Shown piece by piece: positions 14,128-25,600 of a DNA stretch of 64,000 bases. Positions within the stretch are counted from its first letter, which is position 1; each line of letters opens with the position of its first letter. The notes beneath the pieces were generated by a model. It was given only the letters and a program-made list of their open reading frames with translations, was not told where the DNA came from and made no database searches. A program made the position numbers and the translations under genes. This DNA is from Nyssa sinensis (taxonomy: Eukaryota > Streptophyta > Magnoliopsida > Cornales > Nyssaceae), in assembly GCA_008638375.1 (NCBI GenBank), contig CM018038.1, forward strand, positions 30,354,753 through 30,418,752, read 5' to 3'.

Positions 14128-16438
14128 CATGTATCAAGCTAGATATCCCTTTGAACATAAATGCCAAACCAATTGTATATATCCGGATAACTCTTATCTA
14201 ATGGACTGAAATCGTAGTAGTTTATATGAATTTCCCTTTGAAAAAATGATCCCAGACCAACTCTGCTTCTTTCTTTTTGGTCATCATGCATGTAGGAAAT
14301 ATAATTTAAAAGAAAAATAAATGTTCATCTGTAATTAAACAATCCGAGGGCCAAAGGTGATGTCAGAAGATTTAATTTTTACTGCCCTCTTTAAATATAT
14401 AATACGAGCCATGCAATAATGAAGTAGCATAGACTATTTCCATGAAAATGATTTTACTCGCTTATTCCTTAAACAAACATAACCATTCCTTCCAGTCAGT
14501 CGCTGGTTGCAGTAATGAAATAAGCTATTCAATGAACTATAGTCAAAATCATACCGTTTCTCCTTATCTTATTTTCTTTCCTTGTTTTATTTGTTTATAC
14601 CTCTCGTCTTAGACTAATTAAACAACCCCTAATCTCAGTCACTGCAATTTGGAATAATGAAACACCATATTCAATGAAAACAATATCCAGACGACACTTA
14701 ATTTTCTTGCAATGCCTCCCCTTTTTGTTTTTTGTTTTTTCGGTGTGTGTGTGTGTGTGGTCCTTTTAGAGTGTGTGTGTGTGTGTTTTTTTTTTGTCAA
14801 AGGAAATGGTATACTAATTTTGACTAGTCTAATTCACTCCTTACTTATGAGGTAGTTCGGCACATCGCATGAGCCATAAGAGTGATAGATTAATCTCAAA
14901 ACTTTTGAGTCTTTCAAGCCAATTCACACACCACCGAGACTCCGTAGTCCTTGTACTAATAACCCAAGATTTCAGTCATTGCAATTTACATTAATGAAAT
15001 ACCATATTCAATGATTTGAGTCAAAATCGTAGGCTGCTTAAAGGCTCAAGTTGTCATTTAGAAAAATAACAACCCATTATTTCGGTTTTTGCAGTTCAGT
15101 TATAATAATAAAATTTCATAGACCTCTTCAATGAATAAGTATAAGATAAGCTAGGTCATTGCTATGTACTTACTGTCCGGATGCCTCATGGCTTAAGTCT
15201 GAAGACTGAGAAATGGCCATCGTTTTATCACATAGTTGTTGTATAAGAGTTGGGACTTTATGGATTTCTCTCAACAGTTACATAAAACTGTTGAGAGAAA
15301 AATTTAATATTGATTCATAATACTTTTAATAAGTAATTAAATCTATTGATATAAATAGGATTTATAAATTAGATAAGAAATCTAATAATAAAAAAAAGAA
15401 ACCCTTAAAAAACATTAGAATTTATAAAAAAAATTAAAAATGCAATAAAAGTTTCAATTAAGGATCAAACTAAAATTATATTTTAACCCTGGGTGTTAGA
15501 ATACAAATTTAAAAATTATATTTAGAAAAAATCTAAAAATTATAAAAAAAATAATGTTCTTATACTTTTTAAGATTTTATATCTCAAATAATGTGACATT
15601 TTATTATTAATAGCACATCAAATTATATAATTAATGAGATATAATAATACATTATTTTATCATTGTTATTTTATTTAAGATAAAAATTTGAAATAAAATT
15701 CTTTAAAATAAAACAAAACTTATAAAATTTAAATTCGCCAAAATAACAACTGTAAGACCAAAAATTATTCTAATATCAATTAGAAAGTTCAAACGGAAGC
15801 AAAGTAATAAAACCAAACAAAAGTGATGTTGTGGAGTTCTTCTTCACTATTGTTGACATGACATGAAGTTAATATAATATTTTATTGAAAAAAACTTGCT
15901 GCTAACATATAAACAATTACTCTCATTCATCTTGACAAGTCTCAGTGAGAAGTTTTCTAATTAAAATTAAATAAGAAATTAATTTTTTTTAAATATATGA
16001 GTTAGATTTAATTGATCTATCATTACCCAATAAATAATGATATTTAAAAATAAGTAAATAGTATTGCACGTGATAATGAAATCTGCCATACATAAATTCT
16101 TGCGATGGTGTTAATACTAATTTAATTCTTTTAAATTTCTCGATTTATATTTGTAGAAGAGTAGAGTTAAGTATATTTAATTTATATCTTTAATTATATT
16201 TTTAGTATAATGTATTAAAATATAAATTAAAAATATATAATATTTTTTTCCTCACAAATTATATTAAAAATATAATTAAAAATGTAAATTAAAAATATAT
16301 ATCATTTTCGTTTGTTAGATAGAGTCTTACATACATGTGTGTGCGTGGACTATGGCTTATTTTATATGATAAATTATTTTGTCTACGTAAATAAGCTGGA
16401 AATGCAGGGCGTAAACGGGCTTTGAAGCTTTGGTTCTC
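12854..16438. other. AT-rich intergenic DNA upstream of the P450
   Basis: No coding sequence is recognised. It contains TA runs (about 14097-14118), GT runs (about 14744-14785), long homopolymers, five diverged copies of a roughly 60-bp motif between 14409 and 15145, and a perfect 15-bp hairpin at 15265-15300. The last kilobase before the P450 is strongly AT-rich, as is usual for plant promoters. Confidence 0.6.
15265..15300. repeat. Perfect 15-bp inverted repeat (hairpin)
   Basis: The arms TTTCTCTCAACAGTT (15265-15279) and its exact reverse complement (15286-15300) are separated by a 6-nt loop, ACATAA. It lies 1.2 kb upstream of the P450. It could be the fold-back of a small decayed MITE; nothing ties it to a known regulatory site. 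Confidence 0.8.
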
Positions 16439-16450
16439 CTATATATACTC
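16439..16450 (+). promoter_or_regulatory. Probable TATA box of the P450 gene
   Basis: CTATATATACTC lies 66-77 bp upstream of the chosen ATG (16516) in otherwise GC-mixed sequence. Transcription would start near 16470-16480 with a short leader of about 40 nt. Location and motif are the only evidence. Confidence 0.55.
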
Positions 16451-16515
16451 TTCGCTTGGTTTGCTCAAGCCACACATACCTTCATCCTCTATCTTCTGAT
16501 TATAGAAAAGGAAGC

Positions 16516-18836
16516 ATGGATGCCTTCTATTCATATCTACTTCCTTTTATACTCCTCTCTGTTTCCCTTTTTCTCATCTTCCGTTTTCATAAACGCAATT
16601 TTGGTGCCTCAAAACTTCCACCTGGTAAAACAGGATGGCCCATGGTCGGAGAAAATGTGGCGTTCGCCATGTCAGGCCCAGAGAAGTTCATATGTGACAG
16701 GATGAACAAATACTCGGCCCAAGTATTCCAAACCTCCTTGTTGGGAGAGAAAATGGCAGTGTTTTGTGGAGCCACCGGGAACAAGTTCTTGTTCTCGAAT
16801 GAGAACAAGCTTCTTACCTCATGGTGGCCGCAGTCAATGAAAAAAGCTTTGCTCTTCCCCTCTTTTGTTGAAAATTCTTTAAAAGAAGTGACTGCACTAA
16901 AACGCAGCTTTATGCATGACATTCTCAGGCCAGAAGCTCTGCGACATTACATACCCATCATGGATTCAATGGCACAACAACACTTGGAGGCTGAATGGGC
17001 TCCCCATAAAGAAGTGAAGATCCTTCCTCTCTCCAAAAACTACACTTTTGCATTGGCATGTCGATTGTTTATGAGCATACAAGATCCCGATCACGTGGCA
17101 AGGTTGGCTGATTCCTTTGCTCTTGTTACATCTGGCTTGTTCTCTGTTCCTATAGATATTCCTGGAACAGCTTATAATCGGGCAATCAAAGGAGGCAAAA
17201 TGGTTCGTGAGGAGCTTTTAGCTATCATCAGACACAGGAAAAATGAACTATTGGAGAATAAGGATGTGACATTTCACGACCTGTTGTCTCGCATGCTACT
17301 AGTAACAGATGAAAATGGCGAATTCTTGAATGAAAAGGAAATTTCAAACAACATAATAGGTTTATTAGTTGCCAGCCATGATACAACAAGTACTGCTGTC
17401 ACCTTTGTCTTGAACTATCTTGCAGAGCTTCCCCACGTTTATACTATGGTTTACAAAGGTAACATTTCCGAACTAGTTTTTTCTTAGCCCCACCTTTTTT
17501 ACCGATGACCCTCTACTAACTGTACTAAACATATATGCATTCCTACTTTTGGCTGCGTTTTATATTAGCTTTAGTGTGTTCATTGTATCTGTACGAATAA
17601 ATTGAGTTTGTGTTTTCCCAAAATTTGAGGTTAAGGTTCTCTCTTCATGATGTGATGTAAAATCAATACAATACTGTCACATCAATTGTATAAATATTTT
17701 TGATAAAAGTTTTGAGTCAGCATAGCATTACTATTATTTTTAATGTAAAGCCAATCTAAAATGGAATTTCACTTGCACAAGGTGATGGGTCTCATATGAG
17801 TCTGACTTGTATTTATTATAATAAGTCGTAGGACTTTATTTTCAGGAATAAGAAAATGGGTATGAAAATTCATGTCTTTTATTCTTTTGCTAGGTTTACA
17901 TTATTCGTTTATTATTTTATTCTTTTACTTTTATATTTTTGTTAGGTTTACATTATTCTTTTATTCTTTTACATTTTTTTTAATAGATTAGTGTCAGATA
18001 TGCCAAATTTATATAACAAATGTAATGTTTTAAGATATGAAAAATCACATTTTATAGAACTCAAAACTATGATAGCCTTGGCCCATCATACTAAGAATTG
18101 AATTCGGGAATACATAACATTTTTCTTAAAATATATTTTTATCATCAAATTGTTTATCCTCATAAGCTACGATGTGTTGTACTTCCCACTTCCATTCCTC
18201 AAGGGTAACACGACCTAATAGCAGTAATTATAACTGAAATATGATTGTCCTTGTCAACAGAGCAAATGGAGATAGCAAAGTCCAAAGGTCGAGAAGAGCT
18301 GCTAAATTGGGAAGACATTGAAAAAATGAAGTATTCTTGGAACGTTGCACGTGAAGCATTGAGACTTGCACCACCAGGTCAAGGTGCCTTTAGAGTGCCA
18401 TAACAGACTTCACATACGCCGGTTTTACTATTCCAAAGGGATGGAAGGTATATATGTATTAATAATGCCAAGGTCTTAGCATAGAGATGATATCATCATA
18501 ATTTAGGCTAACTACTCATAATCAATTTTCCTGCAGACATTTTGGACAGTTCATTCAACACACAAAAATCCAAAATACTTTACAAATCCAGAAAAATTCG
18601 ACCCTTCAAGATTTGAAGGAAGTGGACCAGCACCCTACACTTTTGTACCCTTTGGTGGAGGACCTCGAATGTGCCCTGGGAAGGAGTATGCTCGACTGGA
18701 GATACTTGTTTTTATGCATAATGTGGTGACCAAATTCAAATTGGAGAAACTAATTCCAAATGAAAAGATAATATTCCATTCATCTCCTATTCCAATAAAC
18801 GGCGTTCCTGTTCGCCTCCAGCCTCATGAAGAATAA
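16516..18836 (+). CDS. CYP716: CYP716-family cytochrome P450, three exons, with an apparent frameshift in exon 2
   Basis: Exons are 16516-17458, 18261-18447 and 18537-18836, with GT-AG introns (802 and 89 bp). The start at 16516 (MDAF) puts a hydrophobic ER anchor at residues 4-24 and the proline-rich hinge [15 protein letters not shown] at 33-47. An in-frame ATG 60 nt upstream lies close to the TATA box and is less likely. The I-helix motif ASHDTTS is at 286-292, ExxR (EALR) at 346-349, and the heme loop [13 protein letters not shown] has its Cys codon at 18672-18674. Length would be about 476 residues, usual for CYP716. Known family members oxidise triterpene scaffolds such as beta-amyrin (often at C-28) on the ER membrane with a P450 reductase; the subfamily and substrate here are inferred only. 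After codon 359, one base is missing relative to the family (GTGCC where GAAGCC is expected), giving a stop at 18401-18403. Either the gene is a recent pseudogene or the base is an assembly error. Confidence 0.9.
18395..18403 (+). other. One-base deletion and premature stop in P450 exon 2
   Basis: The exon reads Phe-Arg (18389-18394), then GTG CCA TAA. Shifting the frame by one restores the family-typical residues [16 protein letters not shown] up to the splice site at 18447. The coding length of the three exons is 1430 nt, one short of a multiple of three. The stop lies before the heme-binding cysteine, so the encoded protein could not bind heme. Confidence 0.88.
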
Positions 18837-19359
18837 ATTAATTGTTCATGTGCTCCATTACTAGATTATGTTTGTGATATACAATGTTGTATTGTAATAA
18901 GTATGACGCACGAATGTGTTCAAGACAAATTTCATGTTTCCACAATCCCACATAAGCATTGTCTTGCTTATGATAAATGAGCTTTTGTAGGGTACGTTGT
19001 TAGAACAATAAGTTTTGATAATTTTAAAAAATCTTTTATTTTAGTATACATGGATTATAGCCCAGCATTTGATATGCAAAAAACAATTTTTCCTTTGTTA
19101 AAGTAAATTCTCATTTTCACAATCGTTGTTAAGAGTGTGTTTCAAAATTTCTTCAATTGTAGCATTAGGCATTGTTTGTCTAGATGTATGATGCCAGAAC
19201 ACCCTTGATCAAAAGATTGTGGCATATCAATCCCAAAACTATCCTAAAATTTTCCATCGCATTTATGGACTCACTCAACTATAACTTCCCTAGGAAATTT
19301 CAGAATAGAAATTCAGCTAATCTTTTTTAACAAAATTTATTTTACTCTGAGTTGTAAAT
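18837..19359. other. 3' flank of the P450, no gene seen
   Basis: AT-rich intergenic DNA. An AATAAG-like polyadenylation signal lies at about 18896, some 60 bp after the stop codon. No ORF or element boundary is recognised before the LTR relic near 19360. Confidence 0.5.
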
Positions 19360-21115
19360 AAAAATAAAATGTTGAGTAAAGAAAATGATAGTTTTGTTGT
19401 GCACCTCCTCCTCCACTAGTATTTCTAAAGTGCCTTGTTTGAGTTGATCCTCCTATTTCCAACTAAGTGATATCAGAATAAAGTCAACAAATTGGTGTTG
19501 AAGCTTCCGCTAATTTAAAACAAATTGGTATCAGAGCCAAGGACAAGAGATCCTAGTGGCTTTAGCCTATTAAAGTCGGTTTGAGTAATTGAAAAGGCAA
19601 AGCCATGTCTTGCCTAGAAGACTCCACAAAGCAAACCCAAGGTGATCTTTGAAAACTCGTGAGAATGAATTTTATTAGTGAAATTTTTTATATTTTCTAA
19701 TTGTAAAAGAATGAGATTTCTTCTTACATCCTACCTCAAATCATGTGATTTGTGTGATGTTGTTGGTGAAGAGCCAAATGGTACATGTCTGAAAGGTTAC
19801 ATGAAAAGAATGAAGATCGAAAAGGCAATGATTGTTTTGCGAAAGGCAAGAAATCTTGATATTTGGGAGCTTATTGGACATACTAAATCTCCAAGTTACG
19901 TTTGAAAGATGTTAGAGATTGTTGCCTCGGATCGTAAAGATAAGTTTTCATATAATGATTATTGCCTTCAATGTTGGGATAAAGATGAGTCTACAAAGGA
20001 AGATTGTGAGAAATGTGAAGATGACTCAATGGTTTATGAAGAAAAGTACCATGTTGATAAAGTTGAGGAAATTGAAGAACCACTTGAAATGGTAGATGAA
20101 AAAGAAGTGAAAAAATAAGAAACTAGTTGCAAATGTGAAAATGAAAGAGATGGGAAGTTCAAGAACTTGAGAAGAATGGAGGAGAAAATTGGTGAAAAGA
20201 GGCAAAAATCGTTCAAGTGGGAGAGTAAAAAATTTCAAGTATGGTTACAAAATTTACTTTAAAGGAATCTTTATTTGAGTGTATTCCTTTGTCTAAACTA
20301 AAAATGGAGATTAAGATGGAATTCCATTAGCATATCATGAAGGAAGGTATTCTAATGAAGCCTAAGAATGAAAATCAAGGTTATGAAGATTTTACGATTT
20401 GTCCTTTGCAAAGAGGCATTGAGAATTTCATAACTGATATAAGTTGGGTGAATATGGAAGTATTCTTTGATTCAAAAGAGCAAGCACAAGTGAAGTTTAA
20501 AAAAAATTTGAAATCCTAGAAGAATGAAAATTGGTGGTGTTCTTTGTAAAGAAAAACGTGGTACATCCTCACATGAAGACACTGCTCAAGTATATGACGC
20601 TCTTTCACAAGCTTTATACATAAAAAAAGATAGTCATGAAGATTATTTCTATTGAAGGATAGGAACAGAAGATAAGCTTTTGCTTGAAGTTACAAAATCA
20701 AGTTTGAGGATGAATTTTTGCTTAAAGTTACCAAATCAAGTTTAAGGAGGGTGTTGGAAAGTAAACTTGATTTTTCCAGAATGGTAGATACATATGAATG
20801 TAGTTGAAGAGTCATATTCTAAGGGTTCATATACTTAGGTATTTTAAGAGTCATATGTGGAAAGTCTAAAAAGTGTCTCGGAATGTGGTCCTATTAAGTA
20901 TGGTACATGTATGTAAGTGCATAGATATATTTCTAAGAATCTATAAATACACATGTATCTTATAAGTATAAAAAAATAAAAAATAGTGGAGGTGAAAGGC
21001 ATAAGAGAAGTGTAAGGGAGTAGAGTTGAGAGTGAATCAAGTAAATGCAATCAAGTGTTTTGAGTAAAGAAAGTGATAGTTTAGTTGTGCATCTCCTTTT
21101 CTACTAGTATCCCTA
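19360..21115 (+). mobile_element. Decayed small LTR retroelement (PBS, PPT, partial LTRs)
   Basis: A direct repeat links about 19372-19436 with about 21057-21112; both contain GAGTAAAGAAA followed by a block ending CTACTAG/CCACTAG. A primer-binding site, TGGTATCAGAGCC (19526-19538, complementary to plant initiator Met-tRNA), follows the left copy. A purine-rich AAGGAGGG (about 20743-20751) precedes TGTTGGAAAG (20752), the likely 3' LTR start. The internal region carries no recognisable gag or pol, only short Cys-rich and acidic ORFs, so it looks like a non-autonomous element. Both outer LTR edges are truncated, so no TSD can be read. Confidence 0.65.
19678..20118 (+). pseudogene. Cys-rich acidic ORF pair inside the LTR relic, function unknown
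   Basis: Two adjacent open frames (19678-19905, 75 codons; 19909-20118, 69 codons) lie between the PBS and the PPT. They read in the same frame across a single stop codon at 19903-19905. The first has CDLCDVVGE, the second YCLQCW and a CEKCEDD motif followed by a Lys/Glu-rich tail. The CxxC spacing could be zinc-binding, but it is not the CCHC knuckle of retroviral gag. I do not recognise the protein. Position inside a retroelement suggests either a diverged gag or captured sequence. Confidence 0.35.
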
Positions 21116-21239
21116 AAAATGATGCAAATAACACTATGGATTTGCATATCATAACTTCTTTTCTAAAAGCTGCACAATCCTAGTACATAAAGCACTTCTT
21201 AAATATATTTGTGTAAAACATTCTTCAATTTCATTGTAA

Positions 21240-21700
21240 TTCTTCCTTTTTCAATCACATGTACCTTTGAATTATTTTCAAACTTAACCTATGATTGAAC
21301 AAACTCATCTAAATTAGAGAACATGTCTTTCTTACCACACATATGATTGTTGCCGCCAATATCTAAAAAGAATTTTTTTCTCATCATCATCCACAATGCT
21401 ACATGCCAACAACAAGGTATTTGAATTATTATTATTATTATTACCATCAACTTGATGATCTCTATTATTTGGCCTTCTAGATCTGCACTCAAATTTTTAT
21501 GCCCATAATTTTAACAATTAAAACACTAAATATTGGATTTATGACTGTGGATTCAAATCATTACTGTTTCCTCTTCCTTGGCCTAATTTTTTTTACCAAT
21601 TATTATTTTGCCACAATTTGCCTCTGGCACTTCCTCCACCTTATATCTTATGCCAATTATTGCTTCTGCTAACTCTATTGTTGTAACTCTATCCTTTATT
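21240..21700 (-). pseudogene. Ty1/copia gag-protease fragment
   Basis: The minus-strand frame 21492-21289 ends with FFLDIGGNNHMCGKKD, which matches the copia protease and pre-integrase start (normally W-x-L-D-S/T-G-x-x-x-H-M). The active Asp is present, but the following Thr/Ser-Gly is Ile-Gly. Just upstream on the same strand, near 21495-21520, a stretch reading NC-stop-NYGHKN looks like a broken CCHC zinc knuckle. Stops and shifts make it non-functional. It lies left of the copia LTR at 21973-22144 and in the same orientation, so it belongs to a tandem or second copia copy. Confidence 0.6.
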
Positions 21701-21972
21701 CTAGTACTCTTGAGATCGTTAAATAAAACATGTATTATTTTGAGACTCAACTTTTTACTTCTTTAAATTTAATTGAGCTTGAAAGCATTCTCTATAACAC
21801 TTCTCGATTTATAACTCAAGGGTTATTCATGAACCAGGTAACGAACATATTAATTCATCCACTATCATGGACTGGAGCCTAGAGACTCTTAAATATTAGT
21901 CACCTTATATTCGAACCACAACGTCTAGTTTTGAAGAATTTTTCAACTATTTGAGATTCTTCCAATTCTTCA

Positions 21973-22144
21973 TGATAAAGTCAATGAACAGTTCTAGAAG
22001 AGAATCACTCTATATTTAGTATTGATCATCAACTATACAAGGCAAGGGACCCTCTTATATAGATAAGAGAGTTTGAGTTATACATGAAATGTAAGAAGAG
22101 ACCCTAATACTACTAAAATACTACTAAACACTATTACACTAACA
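21973..22144 (-). mobile_element. Copia LTR, left copy
   Basis: This block, beginning TGATAAAGTCAATG and ending ATTACACTAACA, is repeated with divergence at about 36270-36414. In minus orientation it starts TGTTAGTGTAATAG and is preceded by a purine-rich tract (GTTTGAAGAGAG), as expected of a 3' LTR next to its PPT. It bounds the copia element that the CACTA transposon later split. Confidence 0.65.
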
Positions 22145-22259
22145 ACTCTCTTCAAACTCAACGCGGAGTATGAGAGATCCATTTGAGTTTGAAAATAAGG
22201 TCAAGTAGGCATCCTAGGGGATGAGATTGGTGAATAAGTCCATAAGTTGATCATGAGAA
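22145..22259 (-). mobile_element. Copia 3' internal fragment (left side of CACTA)
   Basis: On the minus strand this 115-bp piece reads QLMDLFTNLIP followed by a run toward the PPT, resembling the C-terminal end of copia RNase H (typical core: QLADIFTK.LP). The same element resumes on the far side of the CACTA transposon at 35002. Confidence 0.6.
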
Positions 22260-22570
22260 CACTACAAGAATTAAGGTCTTTAGCAGTGTACACAAAAATG
22301 TCGATAATGGTCACTATTAGCAGTGCACAAAATTAGTATAGCAAATAAGGTAATAAATATAATTCCCATGTGAAAATGTTGGCGCGAACTGTTTAGTGAT
22401 GCTCAATGAATTATTGGTGACCCACTAAGAACTTCGCTAATAACAAATTCCTTTTGCAACGTACAACTATTTGTCGCTAATAATGCAATTAGTAGAACGA
22501 CGCCGTTATGGGACTTATTAGCGACACTCGTGGACTTATTAGTGACGTACAGTGTGTGCCGCTAATAAGT
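22260..22570. repeat. CACTA left terminus and subterminal repeats
   Basis: After the CACTACAAGAA end, short motifs such as TTAGCAGTG, GTCGCTAATAA, GACTTATTAGCGACAC and GCCGCTAATAAG recur in both orientations. Such subterminal arrays are the binding sites of the TNPA-class protein in En/Spm elements. The matching set at the right end contains TATTAGTGGCGCAC and GCCGCTAATATTG. Confidence 0.8.
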
Positions 22571-22629
22571 TAGCCTATTTCCCCTAAATTGAGGAACAAA
22601 ACCTCCCTCTCTTGCCCTAATTCTAATCT

Positions 22630-22637
22630 CAATCTCT

Positions 22638-22672
<35 letters not shown>
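22630..22672. repeat. (CT)n microsatellite
   Basis: About 20 CT dinucleotides in the 5' leader of the CACTA element, followed by a degenerate repeat of GACGACCxTGACCATCCACC type (about 22680-22820). Confidence 0.85.
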
Positions 22673-22675
<3 letters not shown>

Positions 22676-25600
22676 ACAACGATGATGACCTTGACTATCC
22701 ACTAGCGATGATCCTGACCATTTGCCACCGCCGACGACCCTAACCATCCACCGTCGACGACGACCTTGACCATCTACCACCAACAACGACCCTAACCATC
22801 CACCACCAACGACCCTGACCATTTGGTTGCCTGATAGTAACTCTTTTTTCTCTTTCTCATGGTAACTCTTTCTCTCTCTTATGGAATTATTTGGCTTGAT
22901 TTCTGTTGTTATACCATATACCTTAAAGGTTGTTTAAATGAATGGAGACCATTTGTTGTTATATGATATACATTTTGAGATATGTTATACATTTCAATTT
23001 CACTTTTCTGAACATAAAACAAGCCCTAAACAATACAAAAAGAAAACTAGTTTGAGATATGTTAGTTTGTTTTCAAGGTTTTTTTTTTAATGTGAAATTT
23101 TTGGGTTTTTCTACACTTTCTTATACTATTTTTTTATTTAAAGTTTCTGAGTATGTGTGTGTGTTTTTTTTTTTTTTCATTTTCTTGAAGATTCATGTTG
23201 GGTATTATCAATGGCTAGTTATTAATTTTGTTTGTTATGCCTTTTGTTTGAGAAAAATGTGTAATCTTTGTTGTGAATAATTTTTCCTTAATTTTTGAGT
23301 GTCATAATAGTTTAAATAATAGCTCTCCCTCTCTCTCAGTAAGCCATTTTGTGAAAGAAATGGTGTCTTTTTGTTCATTTTATTGTCCTCGTCTCATAAT
23401 TTTCATTATAGCATTTTTATTATTATTATTATTTGGATTCCAATATTTTTTTTTACTAAGAATGAGTTGGTTTCTTTCTTTTAGCTATAAAGAAGTTGTT
23501 ACCAATGGAATTGATAACAAATTTTTTTAAAAATGGAAAATGTATTATACACTCGTTACTTTACAAACCAAAAGATTTGTCATGAAGAAATAAATTCCAC
23601 ATCTCATCTTAAGAAAGTGAGAGAATTTAGGAGTTACCAAGCAAGCAAGTCCGAATTAGGGACGAATAGTTTACACATGAGGCATGACAGTAATGTGCCC
23701 ATAATTAATGATAGTGAAGTGGCCAAAGAAAAAAAATAGCATTTGAAATCTATTTAATTAGTAGAAGGTTGGCTAAATTGCACGTGTAATCTTTATTACT
23801 AAACGATTAAGAAATTAAATATGTAATTACATTCATGTAACCTTAGTCCCATTCGAGAATCATTTTTAGCACTGGTAAATCTTGTTGCTTAATTAAGAGC
23901 GATTGGACTCGTGTATATGAAAATTGATTCTTGAATTATCTAGAGTATGACAATTTGGGAATGCATAAATCTACATTGTAGGTAGTAGCGAATGCTTAAA
24001 AATTTCGGTATGGTCTCCTGTTGTTCTCTAGGTACATATTTAGGCATGGTAACATCTATCTTGTGTACTTGGAGAACCGCGTAGAGATACTTTTAAAATT
24101 TTCTCAGAGTGGAATTGAGCATTTGAGTTGCTAGCTACTAATTGCAATGTAAATTAGTGCATTCCTGAATGGGATAAGACCACCTTACCCTTTAGAGAGA
24201 AGTTAGGATTCATGTTTCATATTTATAATGAGTAACGTGTTAGACTTGTGCTAGGTAGACAAAAATGGATAAGAGTTGGATAGGCTTGAAGGGAAGACAT
24301 TTGGTTGACTACGTGAAAAGGATTAAGGATTTCATTGAGTTTTCTCATACATCTGAGGATGGGAGCAATAGGATAAGATGTCTGTGTAGGAGGTGTAATA
24401 ATAGGGATTATATGCAGATAGATGAGACTAGAGTGAACCTACCTGAGTATGGAATGGACAAGACGCATATGTGTTCAGAATTTTCATGGGGAACAACATG
24501 AAGTACGAGTGTTGAGTGAGGATGAAGATGATGACGAGGATGATGAATTAGTTGAAAATGTTAGATTTGGTTACAATGGACTGCAAGAAATGTTGGCGGA
24601 CATGTAGGGGGTGCAACTACAAGCCACGGTTCAGAATTTTGGATCAGAAACTATTTTTGGATCTTTTGTTGAGGGACGTAAGACAACCGTTATATATGGG
24701 TTGTGAGAAGTATTTGATACTTGATTTTCTTGTCAAGCTTCTTTATATTAAGACCATCAACCGAAGGACAAACAAGTCTTTCAATATGGTCATTGAATTG
24801 TTTAAATCAACATTACCTACAAGGGAGACCCTTCTGAAATTGCTTTATGAGGCAAAAAGATAGTTGAGGGACTTGGGCCTTAGATATATCCATATTCATG
24901 CTTGTAAAAATGATTAGATGTTATTTTGAAAGGAGGCTGAAGGGTGTGTTGAGTGTACGGTGTGCCATAAACCTAGGAACAAGATGAATGAAGAAATAAG
25001 CAAGAAAATTCAACACAAGTGCTGAGATATTTTTCAATAAAACTGAGGCTAAAGATATTGTACATGTCTCGAAAGACGGTTGAAGAGATGTAGTGGCATA
25101 GTGAGAAAGGTGTTGGTGAGGCAAATGTATATAGGCATTCGGTAGATTCTCAAGCTTAGGGTGAATTTGATAGAAATCTCAATTAGTTTTCAATGAGCCT
25201 GCATAATGTACAGCTTGGGCTAGCTAGTGATGGTTTCAATCCATTGGTGATATGAGTAATGCCTACAGCATGTGGCCAACATTGCTTGTGCCCTATAACT
25301 TGCCACCATGGAGATGTATGAAACAACAATTTATCTTCATTTCATTGCTTTTTCTTAGGCCGAAGTCTCATGAAAATGAAATCAATGTTTATTTGCGACC
25401 ATTAGTGGAAGAGTTGAAGGAATTGTAAGAGGTTAAAGTGGAGGCGTACGATGTATCTAAGAAGGAGATATTCTGATTGCATGCGGAGTTGTTTTGGACC
25501 ATAAATGACTCCCCTGTGTATGCCAACTTGTTTGAGTGGAGCACAAAGGGGTATCTAGCTTGTCCGGTATGCAATAAGGATGCATCTTCACTACATTTGT

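Noticed and set aside
22562..22822. Minus-strand Gly/Arg-rich ORF
   Set aside because: It comes from a CT microsatellite and a GACGACC-type degenerate repeat in the CACTA leader; low complexity.
24921..25124. Minus-strand ORF over the CACTA transposase
   Set aside because: It is the reverse strand of degenerate TNP2 coding sequence.
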